Source: Calditrichia bacterium
Lineage (GTDB): Bacteria > Calditrichota > Calditrichia > RBG-13-44-9 > J075
Reading direction: 5' to 3'
Length of the DNA stretch: 64,000 nucleotides
Assembly (NCBI GenBank): GCA_020635015.1
Contig: JACKAP010000003.1
Span: 248,001-312,000, forward strand
The notes under the pieces were generated by a model. That model was not told the origin of the DNA. It saw only the letters and a list, made by a program, of their open reading frames with translations, and ran no database searches. Shown piece by piece: positions 17,990-25,528 of this stretch. Numbering within the stretch: position 1 is the stretch's first letter; each line of letters opens with the position of its first letter. A program made the translations under genes and the position numbers.

Positions 17990-19954
17990 ATGATTAACGT
18001 ATCTTTAATCAAAAAACGGCTGGGCCTCATCCTGTTTGCCGGCGCAGTGATCTTTGCACTGGTGATCGCCTGCTCCACCCCGCAGCAATTGGGGACCGCC
18101 ACCGATGACGCCGCGGCCAAGGTGTATGTTGCGCCAGGCAGCTATGACGAATTCTACGGCTTCTTCTCTGGCGGGTTTAGCGGACAGGTAACGGTTTACG
18201 GCCTTCCCTCGGGACGCCTGTTCCGGGTGATCCCGGTCTTTTCCCAAAATCCGGAAAACGGGTACGGCTACACCGAAGAAAGCAAGCAGTTGATGATGAC
18301 CAGCCACGGCTTTATTCCCTGGGACGATGCCCACCACCCGGAACTGTCACAGAGCGACGGGGTTCCCGACGGGCGCTGGCTGTTCATCAACGCCAACAAC
18401 ACGCCGCGAATCGCGCGAATCGATCTCAGCACTTTCGAAACCGACAACATCATCGAGATCCCCAATTCCGGAGGCAATCACGCCTCTCCCTTCATCACCC
18501 CCAATTCGGAGTATGTGGTCGCCTCCACCCGCTTCAGCTTGCCGATCCCGCAGAAGGATGTGCCGATCGCCGAGTATAAGCAGCATTTCAAAGGCACCAT
18601 CTCCTTCATCAAGCCGGATGTAGACGGCCACATGGAACTGGCGTTCCAGATCATGGTGCCGGGATATGACTACGATCTCTCCCACTCCGGTAAAGGACCT
18701 TCCTACGGCTGGTCGTTCTTCACTTGCTACAATACCGAGCAAGCCAACACCCTGCTGGAAGTAAATGCCTCCAGAAATGACAAGGACTTTATCGCCGCGG
18801 TGAACTGGAAACTGGCTGAGCAGGCGATCGCTGAGGGCAATTACACCACCATGAACACGGAATTTTATCGCAATTATATCGATCATGACAGCCGTATCGC
18901 CCATTCCGAGCGCAAGAGCGAAGTGCGGGTGCTTGATCCGCAGAAGGTGCCGGGACTGGTTTACTATCTGCCGACCCCGAAATCGCCGCACGGCGTGGAT
19001 GTGGATCCCAGCGGCGAGTATATTGTTGCCGGCGGAAAGCTCGCCACCGTCATTCCGGTGCATTCCTTCAGCAAAATGATCAAGGCGATTGAAACGAAGC
19101 AATTTGAAGGTGAAGTTGACGGCATCCCGATTCTGAAGTATGAAGCCGTCATGGCCGGCGAGGTGCAGAATCCCGGGCTGGGGCCCTTGCATACCGAGTT
19201 TGACGGAAAGGGCTATGCCTATACCTCGGCGTTCATCTCTTCGGAAATCGTCAAGTGGAAACTGGGCACCTGGGAAGTGGTGGACCGGGTTCCCTGCTAT
19301 TATTCCATCGGCCACCTGATGATCCCCGGCGGCGACAGCAAGAAGCCCTGGGGCAAATATGTGGTGGCAATGAACAAGATCACCAAAGACCGCTACCTGC
19401 CCACCGGGCCGGAGCTGGCCCATTCCGCTCAGTTGTTCGACATCAGCGGCGACAAGATGAAACTGCTGCTGGACTTCCCCACCCTCGGCGAACCGCACTA
19501 TGCCCAGGGCATCCCGGCGGAGATTCTGATGAAAAATTCGGTCAAGATCTATCCATTGGAAAAAAATCAGCACCCCTATGCCGTCAAGAGCGAAAAAGAA
19601 GCCCGGGTAGAGCGTCAGGGAAAAGCGGTGCACATTTACATGACGACCATCCGCACCCACTTTGTTCCGGATAATATCGAAGGAGTCAAGGTTGGTGACA
19701 AGGTGTATTTCCATACCACCAACCTGGAACAGGATTGGGACACCCCTCACGGGCTGGCGGTGCAGGGTGCCAACACCTCGGAGATCCTGATCATGCCCGG
19801 AGATACCAAAACCCTGATCTGGGAACCGAAAAAGCCGGGCGTTTTCCCGTTCTACTGCACTGATTTCTGTTCGGCGTTGCACCAGGAGATGCAGGGCTAT
19901 ATCCGGGTATCGCCGGCGAATTCGAATATTCAGATTAGTTATAACGGAAGATAG
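17990..19954 (+). CDS. nosZ: Nitrous oxide reductase, clade II, Sec-exported lipoprotein
   Basis: The periplasmic copper enzyme that reduces N2O to N2 (654 residues). The signal sequence lacks a Tat twin-arginine motif and ends in VIACS, a lipobox; both mark clade II NosZ. The CuZ histidines are recognisable in SHGFIPWDDAHHPE, SPHGVDVDPSG, GPLHTEFDGKG and IGHLMIPGGD on the seven-bladed propeller. The C-terminal cupredoxin has the CuA ligands Cys-623, Cys-627, His-631 and Met-634 (FYCTDFCSALHQEM). ATG 17990 follows the near-perfect AGGAGGTAGT. The next genes encode maturation factors. No nosR is present, as usual for clade II. Confidence 0.98.
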   Translation: MINVSLIKKRLGLILFAGAVIFALVIACSTPQQLGTATDDAAAKVYVAPGSYDEFYGFFSGGFSGQVTVYGLPSGRLFRVIPVFSQNPENGYGYTEESKQLMMTSHGFIPWDDAHHPELSQSDGVPDGRWLFINANNTPRIARIDLSTFETDNIIEIPNSGGNHASPFITPNSEYVVASTRFSLPIPQKDVPIAEYKQHFKGTISFIKPDVDGHMELAFQIMVPGYDYDLSHSGKGPSYGWSFFTCYNTEQANTLLEVNASRNDKDFIAAVNWKLAEQAIAEGNYTTMNTEFYRNYIDHDSRIAHSERKSEVRVLDPQKVPGLVYYLPTPKSPHGVDVDPSGEYIVAGGKLATVIPVHSFSKMIKAIETKQFEGEVDGIPILKYEAVMAGEVQNPGLGPLHTEFDGKGYAYTSAFISSEIVKWKLGTWEVVDRVPCYYSIGHLMIPGGDSKKPWGKYVVAMNKITKDRYLPTGPELAHSAQLFDISGDKMKLLLDFPTLGEPHYAQGIPAEILMKNSVKIYPLEKNQHPYAVKSEKEARVERQGKAVHIYMTTIRTHFVPDNIEGVKVGDKVYFHTTNLEQDWDTPHGLAVQGANTSEILIMPGDTKTLIWEPKKPGVFPFYCTDFCSALHQEMQGYIRVSPANSNIQISYNGR

Positions 19955-19991
19955 GCGCGCAGTCTATTCGAAGTGAAAGAAAGGAACTGTC

Positions 19992-20591
19992 ATGGGTCGC
20001 AAGACCAGGATTTTACTGCTGATTGCCTCGCTGATGCTGATCGTCAGCTACTTCGTGCCGGTCTGGAAGGTGCTGCTGGATGCGCCGCAATATCCGGAAG
20101 GGCTGGGATTGCAGATCTGGCTGCATACCATCACCGGGGATAATCCCAACGATCTGAACAAGATCAACAACCTGAACCATTATATCGGGATGAAGGTAAT
20201 CGAGCCGGATGCTATCGCCGAGCTCAAGCTGATGCCGTATTTGATCGGGCTGATGATTCTCGGCGGACTGTTGATCGCCTGGCGGGGCGGGCGGCGCTGG
20301 CTGTATCTCTGGGTGGCTCTGTTCGTGCTGCTGGGGATCGCCGGGATGACCGATTTTTATCTCTGGGAATATGACTACGGCCATAATCTGGACATGGAGA
20401 ATGCGATCATCAAAGTGCCGGGCATGAACTACCAGCCGCCCTTGCTGGGGAGCAAAAAGCTGCTGAATTTCACCGCCTTTTCTTTCCCGGCGGTCGGCGG
20501 CTGGATGATTATCGGCGCGGTGCTGTTGGGGACGGCCGGGGCTTGCCTGGAGTGGAAGGCGGCGCGGCAGCCGGAGGTGGTGGAAAAATGA
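19992..20591 (+). CDS. nos-cluster integral membrane protein of unknown function
   Basis: A 199-residue protein with four hydrophobic segments (about 7-27, 80-99, 104-122, 167-189). The conserved blocks DAPQYPEGLGLQIW, NLNHYIGMK, YDYGHNLD and VPGMNYQPPLLGSK resemble a family I recall between nosZ and nosL in Bacteroidota. The histidines in NHYIGM and YGHNLD could bind metal or a quinone. A role in electron transfer to NosZ or in its assembly is likely, but no activity is established. Its stop overlaps the nosL start as ATGA. Confidence 0.8.
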   Translation: MGRKTRILLLIASLMLIVSYFVPVWKVLLDAPQYPEGLGLQIWLHTITGDNPNDLNKINNLNHYIGMKVIEPDAIAELKLMPYLIGLMILGGLLIAWRGGRRWLYLWVALFVLLGIAGMTDFYLWEYDYGHNLDMENAIIKVPGMNYQPPLLGSKKLLNFTAFSFPAVGGWMIIGAVLLGTAGACLEWKAARQPEVVEK

Positions 20592-21055
20592 AAAAGAAAT
20601 TTCACTGGCTGGTATTATGGCTTCTCGGGAGCTTCCTGGTGGGAGGGTGCACCCCCTCCCCTGCCCCGATCCGCTATGGGCAGGACAATTGCGCCCATTG
20701 CCAGATGCTGGTGATGGATGCACACTTCGGAACGGAATTGGTCACGGATAAAGGTAAAATATATGTCTTTGATTCGATCGAGTGCCTGGCCTGGCACAGC
20801 ACCGCCAGCCGGATGCCGCCAGGCCAGGTTCATTCGCGCTGGGTGACGCCTGTCGACGCCCCGGGAACGCTCGTCGATGCCGCCGGCGCATTTTACCTGG
20901 CCAGCGACAACCTGCGCAGCCCGATGGGATTGAATCTCAGCGCCTTTCGCGATGAGAACACCGCCCGGTCATTCCAGCAGAATTACGGCGGCGAAGTGCT
21001 GCGCTGGGACGGGGTGACGGCGCTGGTGGGGCGTAGATGGGGACAGGGTCAATAG
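20588..21055 (+). CDS. nosL: Copper chaperone lipoprotein NosL
   Basis: A 155-residue lipoprotein with signal peptide and lipobox LVGGC (Cys-17). The NosL copper motif DNCAHCQMLVMD lies near residues 30-42; the paired Cys and Met are typical of Cu(I) binding by NosL. NosL delivers copper for the CuZ centre of NosZ. Translation is coupled to the upstream membrane protein through ATGA. A long inverted repeat follows directly, separating nosL from nosD. Confidence 0.93.
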   Translation: MKKKFHWLVLWLLGSFLVGGCTPSPAPIRYGQDNCAHCQMLVMDAHFGTELVTDKGKIYVFDSIECLAWHSTASRMPPGQVHSRWVTPVDAPGTLVDAAGAFYLASDNLRSPMGLNLSAFRDENTARSFQQNYGGEVLRWDGVTALVGRRWGQGQ

Positions 21056-21065
21056 CCGGCGAGTC

Positions 21066-21154
21066 CGTCATTCCGAATCCCCGAAGGGGTGAGGAATCTG
21101 TGTGCCGCAAGGACTTCGTGGTCATACAGATTCCTCACATACGTTCGGAATGAC
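21066..21154. repeat. GTCATTCCGAA...GTGAGGAATCTGT inverted repeat between nosL and nosD
   Basis: GTCATTCCGAA and GTGAGGAATCTGTG on the left (21066-21104) pair with CAGATTCCTCAC and TTCGGAATGAC on the right (to 21154). Inner pairing (CCCCGAAGGGG) is also present. Related copies are at 27901-27977 and 30835-30923. It lies inside the nos operon and would be transcribed. Confidence 0.85.
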
Positions 21155-21202
21155 AGAGGCCGGACGTTAATAATGCATTTAATTTTATACGATGACAAAA
21201 AA

Positions 21203-22432
21203 ATGAACCCAGCGAAATTGTTGATATTGCTGATACTGCTGTTCACCCCCCTCCTTTCCCGGGAGATCCGGGTGCGGCCGGACGGTGAGGTGTCTACTCT
21301 GAATGCCGCGCTGCAGCTGGCTGATGACGGCGACCGCATCGTGATCGACGGCGGCGTCTACCGCGAGGCGGTGGTGGTGGAGAAATCTGTGGAAATCATC
21401 GGGCTCAACCACCCGCTTTTCGACGGCGAAGGACAGCGCCAGATCTTCATCATCCGCGCCGCTGGAGTGAGCATCCGCGGCCTGACGTTCCGGAACTGCG
21501 GGATCAGCTTCATCGAAGACCGCTCCGCCATCCTGATCGACGGCGCGCAGGATTGCACGGTAGAGAACAACCGCTTTCTCGACAACTTTTTTGCCGTCTA
21601 CCTTGCCAAATCGGCCGGCGCCCGCATCATCAACAATGTCATCCGAGGGCAGGCGGCATCAGAGACCTCCTCCGGGAATGGCGTCCATGCCTGGTATTGC
21701 AAGGACATCACCATCACCGGCAATACCATATCGGGGCACCGCGACGGGATCTATTTCGAGTTTGTGCAGAATGGATTGGTCGAGAAGAATCACAGCGAAG
21801 GGAACCTGCGTTATGGCCTGCATTTCATGTTTTCCGACCGCTGCCGCTATCTCGACAACACCTTTCGCCAAAATGGCGCCGGCGTGGCGGTGATGTACAC
21901 CAAAAATGTGGAAATGCACCATAACCGTTTCGAGGAGAACTGGGGCAGTGCTGCCTTCGGGCTGCTGCTCAAGGACATCACCGATAGTGAGATCCGGAGC
22001 AATCTGTTCCTGGGAAACTCCATCGGCATCTATGCCGAGAATTCCAACCGCCTGGAGATCTCCGGCAACGATTTCCTGGAAAACGGCTGGGCGGTAAAAA
22101 TCATGTCGAACTCGATGGACAACCATTTTAGCGGCAACAATTTTATCGCCAATTCCTTTGACGTTGCCACCAACAGCCGTCACAACTTCAGCCGGTTCGA
22201 GAAAAACTTCTGGAGCGGCTACCGGGGCTACGACCTGGACCGGGACGGTTACGGCGATGTGCCCTTTCATCCGGTTCGCCTATTCTCGATGATGGTGGCG
22301 CAGAACCCGCCGGCGCTGGTGATGATGCGCAGCCTGCTGGTCGATTTGCTCGATCTGGCGGAAAGCGTATTCCCGCTGCTGACCCCGGAGACGCTGGTTG
22401 ACGAAAAACCGCTGATGCGGAGGAGACCATGA
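21203..22432 (+). CDS. nosD: NosZ maturation protein NosD
   Basis: A 409-residue periplasmic protein with a cleavable signal (MNPAKLLILLILLFTPLLS) and a right-handed parallel beta-helix of carbohydrate-binding CASH/NosD repeats. Repeats such as AQDCTVENNRF, CKDITITGNTI, SDRCRYLDNTF and TKNVEMHHNRF recur about every 22-24 residues. A C-terminal helical tail (about 370-400) probably docks to the NosFY transporter. NosD with NosF and NosY supports CuZ assembly. ATG 21203 gives a proper signal peptide; an upstream ATG at 21173 would put charged residues before it. It overlaps nosF as ATGA. Confidence 0.94.
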   Translation: MNPAKLLILLILLFTPLLSREIRVRPDGEVSTLNAALQLADDGDRIVIDGGVYREAVVVEKSVEIIGLNHPLFDGEGQRQIFIIRAAGVSIRGLTFRNCGISFIEDRSAILIDGAQDCTVENNRFLDNFFAVYLAKSAGARIINNVIRGQAASETSSGNGVHAWYCKDITITGNTISGHRDGIYFEFVQNGLVEKNHSEGNLRYGLHFMFSDRCRYLDNTFRQNGAGVAVMYTKNVEMHHNRFEENWGSAAFGLLLKDITDSEIRSNLFLGNSIGIYAENSNRLEISGNDFLENGWAVKIMSNSMDNHFSGNNFIANSFDVATNSRHNFSRFEKNFWSGYRGYDLDRDGYGDVPFHPVRLFSMMVAQNPPALVMMRSLLVDLLDLAESVFPLLTPETLVDEKPLMRRRP

Positions 22433-23142
22433 TCACGATTACCGGACTTCAGAAACGATTTGGCAAATTGGCGGTACTGCGGGGCATCGATCTTAATATC
22501 GCCCCCGGGAAGGTTACCGCCATTGTAGGGCCCAACGGATCGGGCAAGACGACCCTGATCAAGACGCTGCTTGGCCTGGTACGCCCGGATAGCGGCACGA
22601 TCTCCCTGGCCGGCGTATCGCTGAATGGCGATCCGTCCTACCGGGAGATGATCGGCTACATGCCGCAGGCCGGAAAATTTCCGGAGAATCTGACCGTGTC
22701 GGAAGTCCTCCGCCTGGTGAAAGACGTGCGGCGGCATTCCGGGCCGCTCGATGAAGCGCTGTTCGAACAGTTTCAACTGGCCGAATCGCTCAACAAACCC
22801 ATCCGCACTCTCTCCGGAGGCACCCGGCAAAAGCTCAGCGCCACCATCGCCTTTTTGTTCCGGCCGGAGATCCTGATTCTGGATGAGCCGACCGCCGGGC
22901 TTGATCCGGTGGCCAGCGCCCAATTGAAAGACAAGATCTGCCGGGAACGGGACGGCGGGCGCACCGTGATTCTCACCTCGCACATTATGAGCGAGATCGA
23001 AGCGCTTTCCGACATCCTGGTTTTCCTGCAGGATGGAAAAGTGTTTTATAACGGCACCCTGGCCGCAATGATCCATAGCAGCGGCGAAACCCGGCTGGAG
23101 CGGGCCATCGCCCGGCTAATGGAAGGAGGCGATGCGGCATGA
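22429..23142 (+). CDS. nosF: ABC transporter ATPase NosF
   Basis: A 237-residue ABC ATPase with Walker A GPNGSGKTTL (about 33-42), Q-loop near YMPQAGKF, signature LSGGTRQKLS (about 126-135), Walker B LILDEP and H-loop LTSHIMSE. It forms the inner-membrane NosDFY complex with nosD and nosY and powers CuZ-site assembly. Both junctions are four-base overlaps, so nosD-nosF-nosY are made together. Confidence 0.95.
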   Translation: MITITGLQKRFGKLAVLRGIDLNIAPGKVTAIVGPNGSGKTTLIKTLLGLVRPDSGTISLAGVSLNGDPSYREMIGYMPQAGKFPENLTVSEVLRLVKDVRRHSGPLDEALFEQFQLAESLNKPIRTLSGGTRQKLSATIAFLFRPEILILDEPTAGLDPVASAQLKDKICRERDGGRTVILTSHIMSEIEALSDILVFLQDGKVFYNGTLAAMIHSSGETRLERAIARLMEGGDAA

Positions 23143-23933
23143 ATACAACCACGGTTCGAATCATCAAATTTGAATTCAGTGATGTGCTGCGCAGCAAATG
23201 GGTGCTGATCTACGGCCTGTTCTTTTTCCTGCTCACCGAGACCCTGTTCCGCTTCGGAGGGACCAGCGCCCGGGTGATGCTCAGTCTCAGCAACGTGGTA
23301 TTGATCATTGTGCCGCTGATTTGCATTGTCTACGGTACCATCTACCTATATAATGCCCGGGAATTTATGGAATTGATGCTGGCTCAACCACTGCGCCGGC
23401 GCAGCCTGTTCGGCGGGCTCTACAGCGGGCTGGTGATCCCATTGAACTTAAGTTTCCTGGTCGGCGTGGGCTTGCCGTTCCTGCTACACGGGGTGGAGCG
23501 CACCGCCCATTTGCAGGCTTTCAGCATGCTGCTGCTCGCAGGGGTTTTTCTTACCCTGATTTTTATCGCCCTGGCATTCCTGATCTCAACCGCCTACGAG
23601 GATAAAATGAAGGGGCTGGGGATAGCGATTTTAAGCTGGCTGCTCTTTTCCGTGGCGTATGACGGTGTGATGCTATCGCTGATTTACCGCTTTTCCGATT
23701 ATCCCCTGGAAAAAGCGGTCATTGCCCTGACCTTGCTTAACCCGGTAGATCTGGCCCGAACCCTGCTCTTGATGCAGCTGGACATCGCCGCCCTGATGGG
23801 CTATACCGGCGCGGTGTTCGAGCTGTTTTTCGGCAGCATTATGGGCGCGGCGATCTCCCTGGCGGCGCTCAGCCTGTGGGTCATCTGCCCAATGTGGCTG
23901 GGACTGCGGCAGTTCCGGAGAAAAGATTTTTAA
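23139..23933 (+). CDS. nosY: ABC transporter permease NosY
   Basis: A 264-residue permease with six hydrophobic segments (about 21-37, 48-70, 97-118, 126-148, 157-180, 215-250), typical of the ABC-2/NosY family. It contains the motif PLRRRSLFGG and ends with a basic tail. It pairs with NosF and anchors NosD. It is the last gene of the nos operon; a composite inverted repeat starts eight bases after the stop. Confidence 0.93.
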   Translation: MNTTTVRIIKFEFSDVLRSKWVLIYGLFFFLLTETLFRFGGTSARVMLSLSNVVLIIVPLICIVYGTIYLYNAREFMELMLAQPLRRRSLFGGLYSGLVIPLNLSFLVGVGLPFLLHGVERTAHLQAFSMLLLAGVFLTLIFIALAFLISTAYEDKMKGLGIAILSWLLFSVAYDGVMLSLIYRFSDYPLEKAVIALTLLNPVDLARTLLLMQLDIAALMGYTGAVFELFFGSIMGAAISLAALSLWVICPMWLGLRQFRRKDF

Positions 23934-23940
23934 AGACTTT

Positions 23941-24085
23941 GTCCACGGATTACACGGATTAACACGGACAGGGATGAGTTTGTGGGTGAATGGGGTGAAG
24001 TATTAATGACTTGAATGTCCGTTTTTCCCCATCAACTCGTCAACTCATTAACATCATTCCGTGTTAATCCGTGTAATCCGTGGAC
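23941..24085. repeat. Composite palindrome: CCACGGATTACACGG arms around a second repeat
   Basis: The outer arms are GTCCACGGATTACACGGATT (from 23941) and its inverted copy ending at 24085. The interior is a second element: GATGAGTT/GGGTGAATGGGG units on the left and CCCCATCAACTCGTC units on the right, with GTCCGTTTTTCCCC (24017-24030), the inverted core of 57956-57969. One element therefore sits within another. Confidence 0.85.
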
Positions 24086-24088
24086 GAA

Positions 24089-25285
24089 TCAGTTGTCTTT
24101 CGCCGCATCTTTCTTCGGAGCGGCTTCCTTTTCCGGGGACTGTCCATTGCCCAGGGGCAGGGGCAGCGGGGAGCGCAGGTGCAGGTCACGCTGGGGATAG
24201 GGTATCTCGATATGATTCTGGCGGAATTTATGCACGATAGCGCAATTTAGCTTTGAACGTACGATCGGATGGCGTTTGGGATTGGCGATCCAGACCCGCA
24301 GGCGCATATCCCAGGATGAGTCCCCAAATTTCATCAGCAGCACTTCCGGCGCAGGTTCTTCCAGCACCTCCGGCTCCGCTGTCGCTACTTCCTTCAGGCT
24401 GGTTAGCACCGCCTCCAAATCGGAATCATAAGAAACGCCCACATCGACATTCACCCTGACGGTATGGTCTCCGTGCGACCAGTTCACCACCCGGGTGGAG
24501 ATGAATTCGGAATTGGGCACGATAATGGAAATGTTATCCACCGACTTGATCTTGGTAGCGCGAATCTTAATCTCCTCCACATCGCCTTCGGTATCGCCTA
24601 CCAGCACCCGGTCGCCTACCTGGATGGGGCGTTCGAGCAGCAGGATCAGCCCGGAAATAAAATTGGAGGTGATATTCTGCAAACCAAACCCGATCCCAAC
24701 CGAAAGAAATCCAAATACCACTGCCAGCCCGCTGAAATCGATTCCCACAAACTGGAACGCCATCAGGATGCCGAGCACCATCACCAGGTAGTGCAGAATC
24801 CGGCTGAAGGTGTAGCTGGAACCGTCATCCAGCTTCAGGTAGGCAATCAGCCTCGGAAGCAGCACTTTCCGGGAAAACTGCGAGACGAACCAGAACATGG
24901 AAATGATAACGACAAAGGAGATCAAAGCAAGCGGTGTCACGCTGGTATTGTTAATGGTATAGAGGCTGAAGGTGAGCACGACGGAAATTGATTGGAGGAT
25001 TTCCGATTCAGGCGACATGAAGTTGAACGCCAGGACAATACCGATCAGCATCAGCAGATAATGGATCACATGATTCAGGGCGGCGCCGGCCTTCTCGTCA
25101 ATGCTGATGCGGTTAAACACCCTCCGGCGTAAATAATTGCGTAACGCGCGGGAAACAACGTAGATCCCCAACAGGGTCAGCATAAACACCAAAATAGAAA
25201 GCGGGGTAATGACGGTGTTGGAGATCCGGAAAAGCGGATGCATCAGGATCATCACAATATAATCGATGGTCTCGGATAAAGACAT
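24089..25285 (-). CDS. MscS-family mechanosensitive channel with duplicated membrane module
   Basis: A 398-residue inner-membrane channel. The MscS core is recognised from VFGFLSVGIGFGLQNITSNF (the pore helix TM3, about 202-221), the beta domain ERPIQVGDRV, and the alpha/beta C-terminal domain to about residue 375. Before it, two about 70-residue stretches resemble each other: ITPLSILVF...ALNHVIHYLLMLIGIVLAF (about 25-87) and VTPLALISF...FSRILHYLVMVLGILMAF (about 115-180). This indicates an internal duplication of a helix pair. The tail is Lys/Pro-rich and charged. It should release solutes on osmotic downshock. AAGGGTGA precedes the ATG. Confidence 0.9.
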   Translation of the reverse strand: MSLSETIDYIVMILMHPLFRISNTVITPLSILVFMLTLLGIYVVSRALRNYLRRRVFNRISIDEKAGAALNHVIHYLLMLIGIVLAFNFMSPESEILQSISVVLTFSLYTINNTSVTPLALISFVVIISMFWFVSQFSRKVLLPRLIAYLKLDDGSSYTFSRILHYLVMVLGILMAFQFVGIDFSGLAVVFGFLSVGIGFGLQNITSNFISGLILLLERPIQVGDRVLVGDTEGDVEEIKIRATKIKSVDNISIIVPNSEFISTRVVNWSHGDHTVRVNVDVGVSYDSDLEAVLTSLKEVATAEPEVLEEPAPEVLLMKFGDSSWDMRLRVWIANPKRHPIVRSKLNCAIVHKFRQNHIEIPYPQRDLHLRSPLPLPLGNGQSPEKEAAPKKDAAKDN

Positions 25286-25370
25286 AGTTCACCCTTCTCT
25301 GATAAAGATCAGTCATGTTTAAAAAGATGCTGCAAAGTTATTAAGGGGCGGAGGGGAATACAAGGGAAAT

Positions 25371-25527
25371 GAAATGGGTGGATGGGTTAATGGGTGTATG
25401 GGTTAATGGGTGTATGGATTTAACCATAATCGTTCGTATGCCAATCACGAGTTGTCAAACAAAAAGACGCAAAGTAACCGCACACATCAACCCATTAACC
25501 CATTAACCCATCAACTCATCCACCCAA
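25371..25527. repeat. Inverted repeat of TGGGTTAATGGGTGTA / CCCATTAA units
   Basis: The left arm (25373-25418) is a tandem array of ATGGGTTAATGGGTGT units. The right arm (25486-25527) has ACCCATTAACCCATTAA units. The roughly 65-bp centre is unrelated to the GGAAAAACGGAC core of sister copies. It fills the gap between the mscS-like gene and the cotransporter. Confidence 0.85.
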
Positions 25528-25528
25528 A

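Noticed and set aside
18347..19882. Antisense frame over nosZ
   Set aside because: A shadow of GC-rich third codon positions; nosZ is unambiguous.
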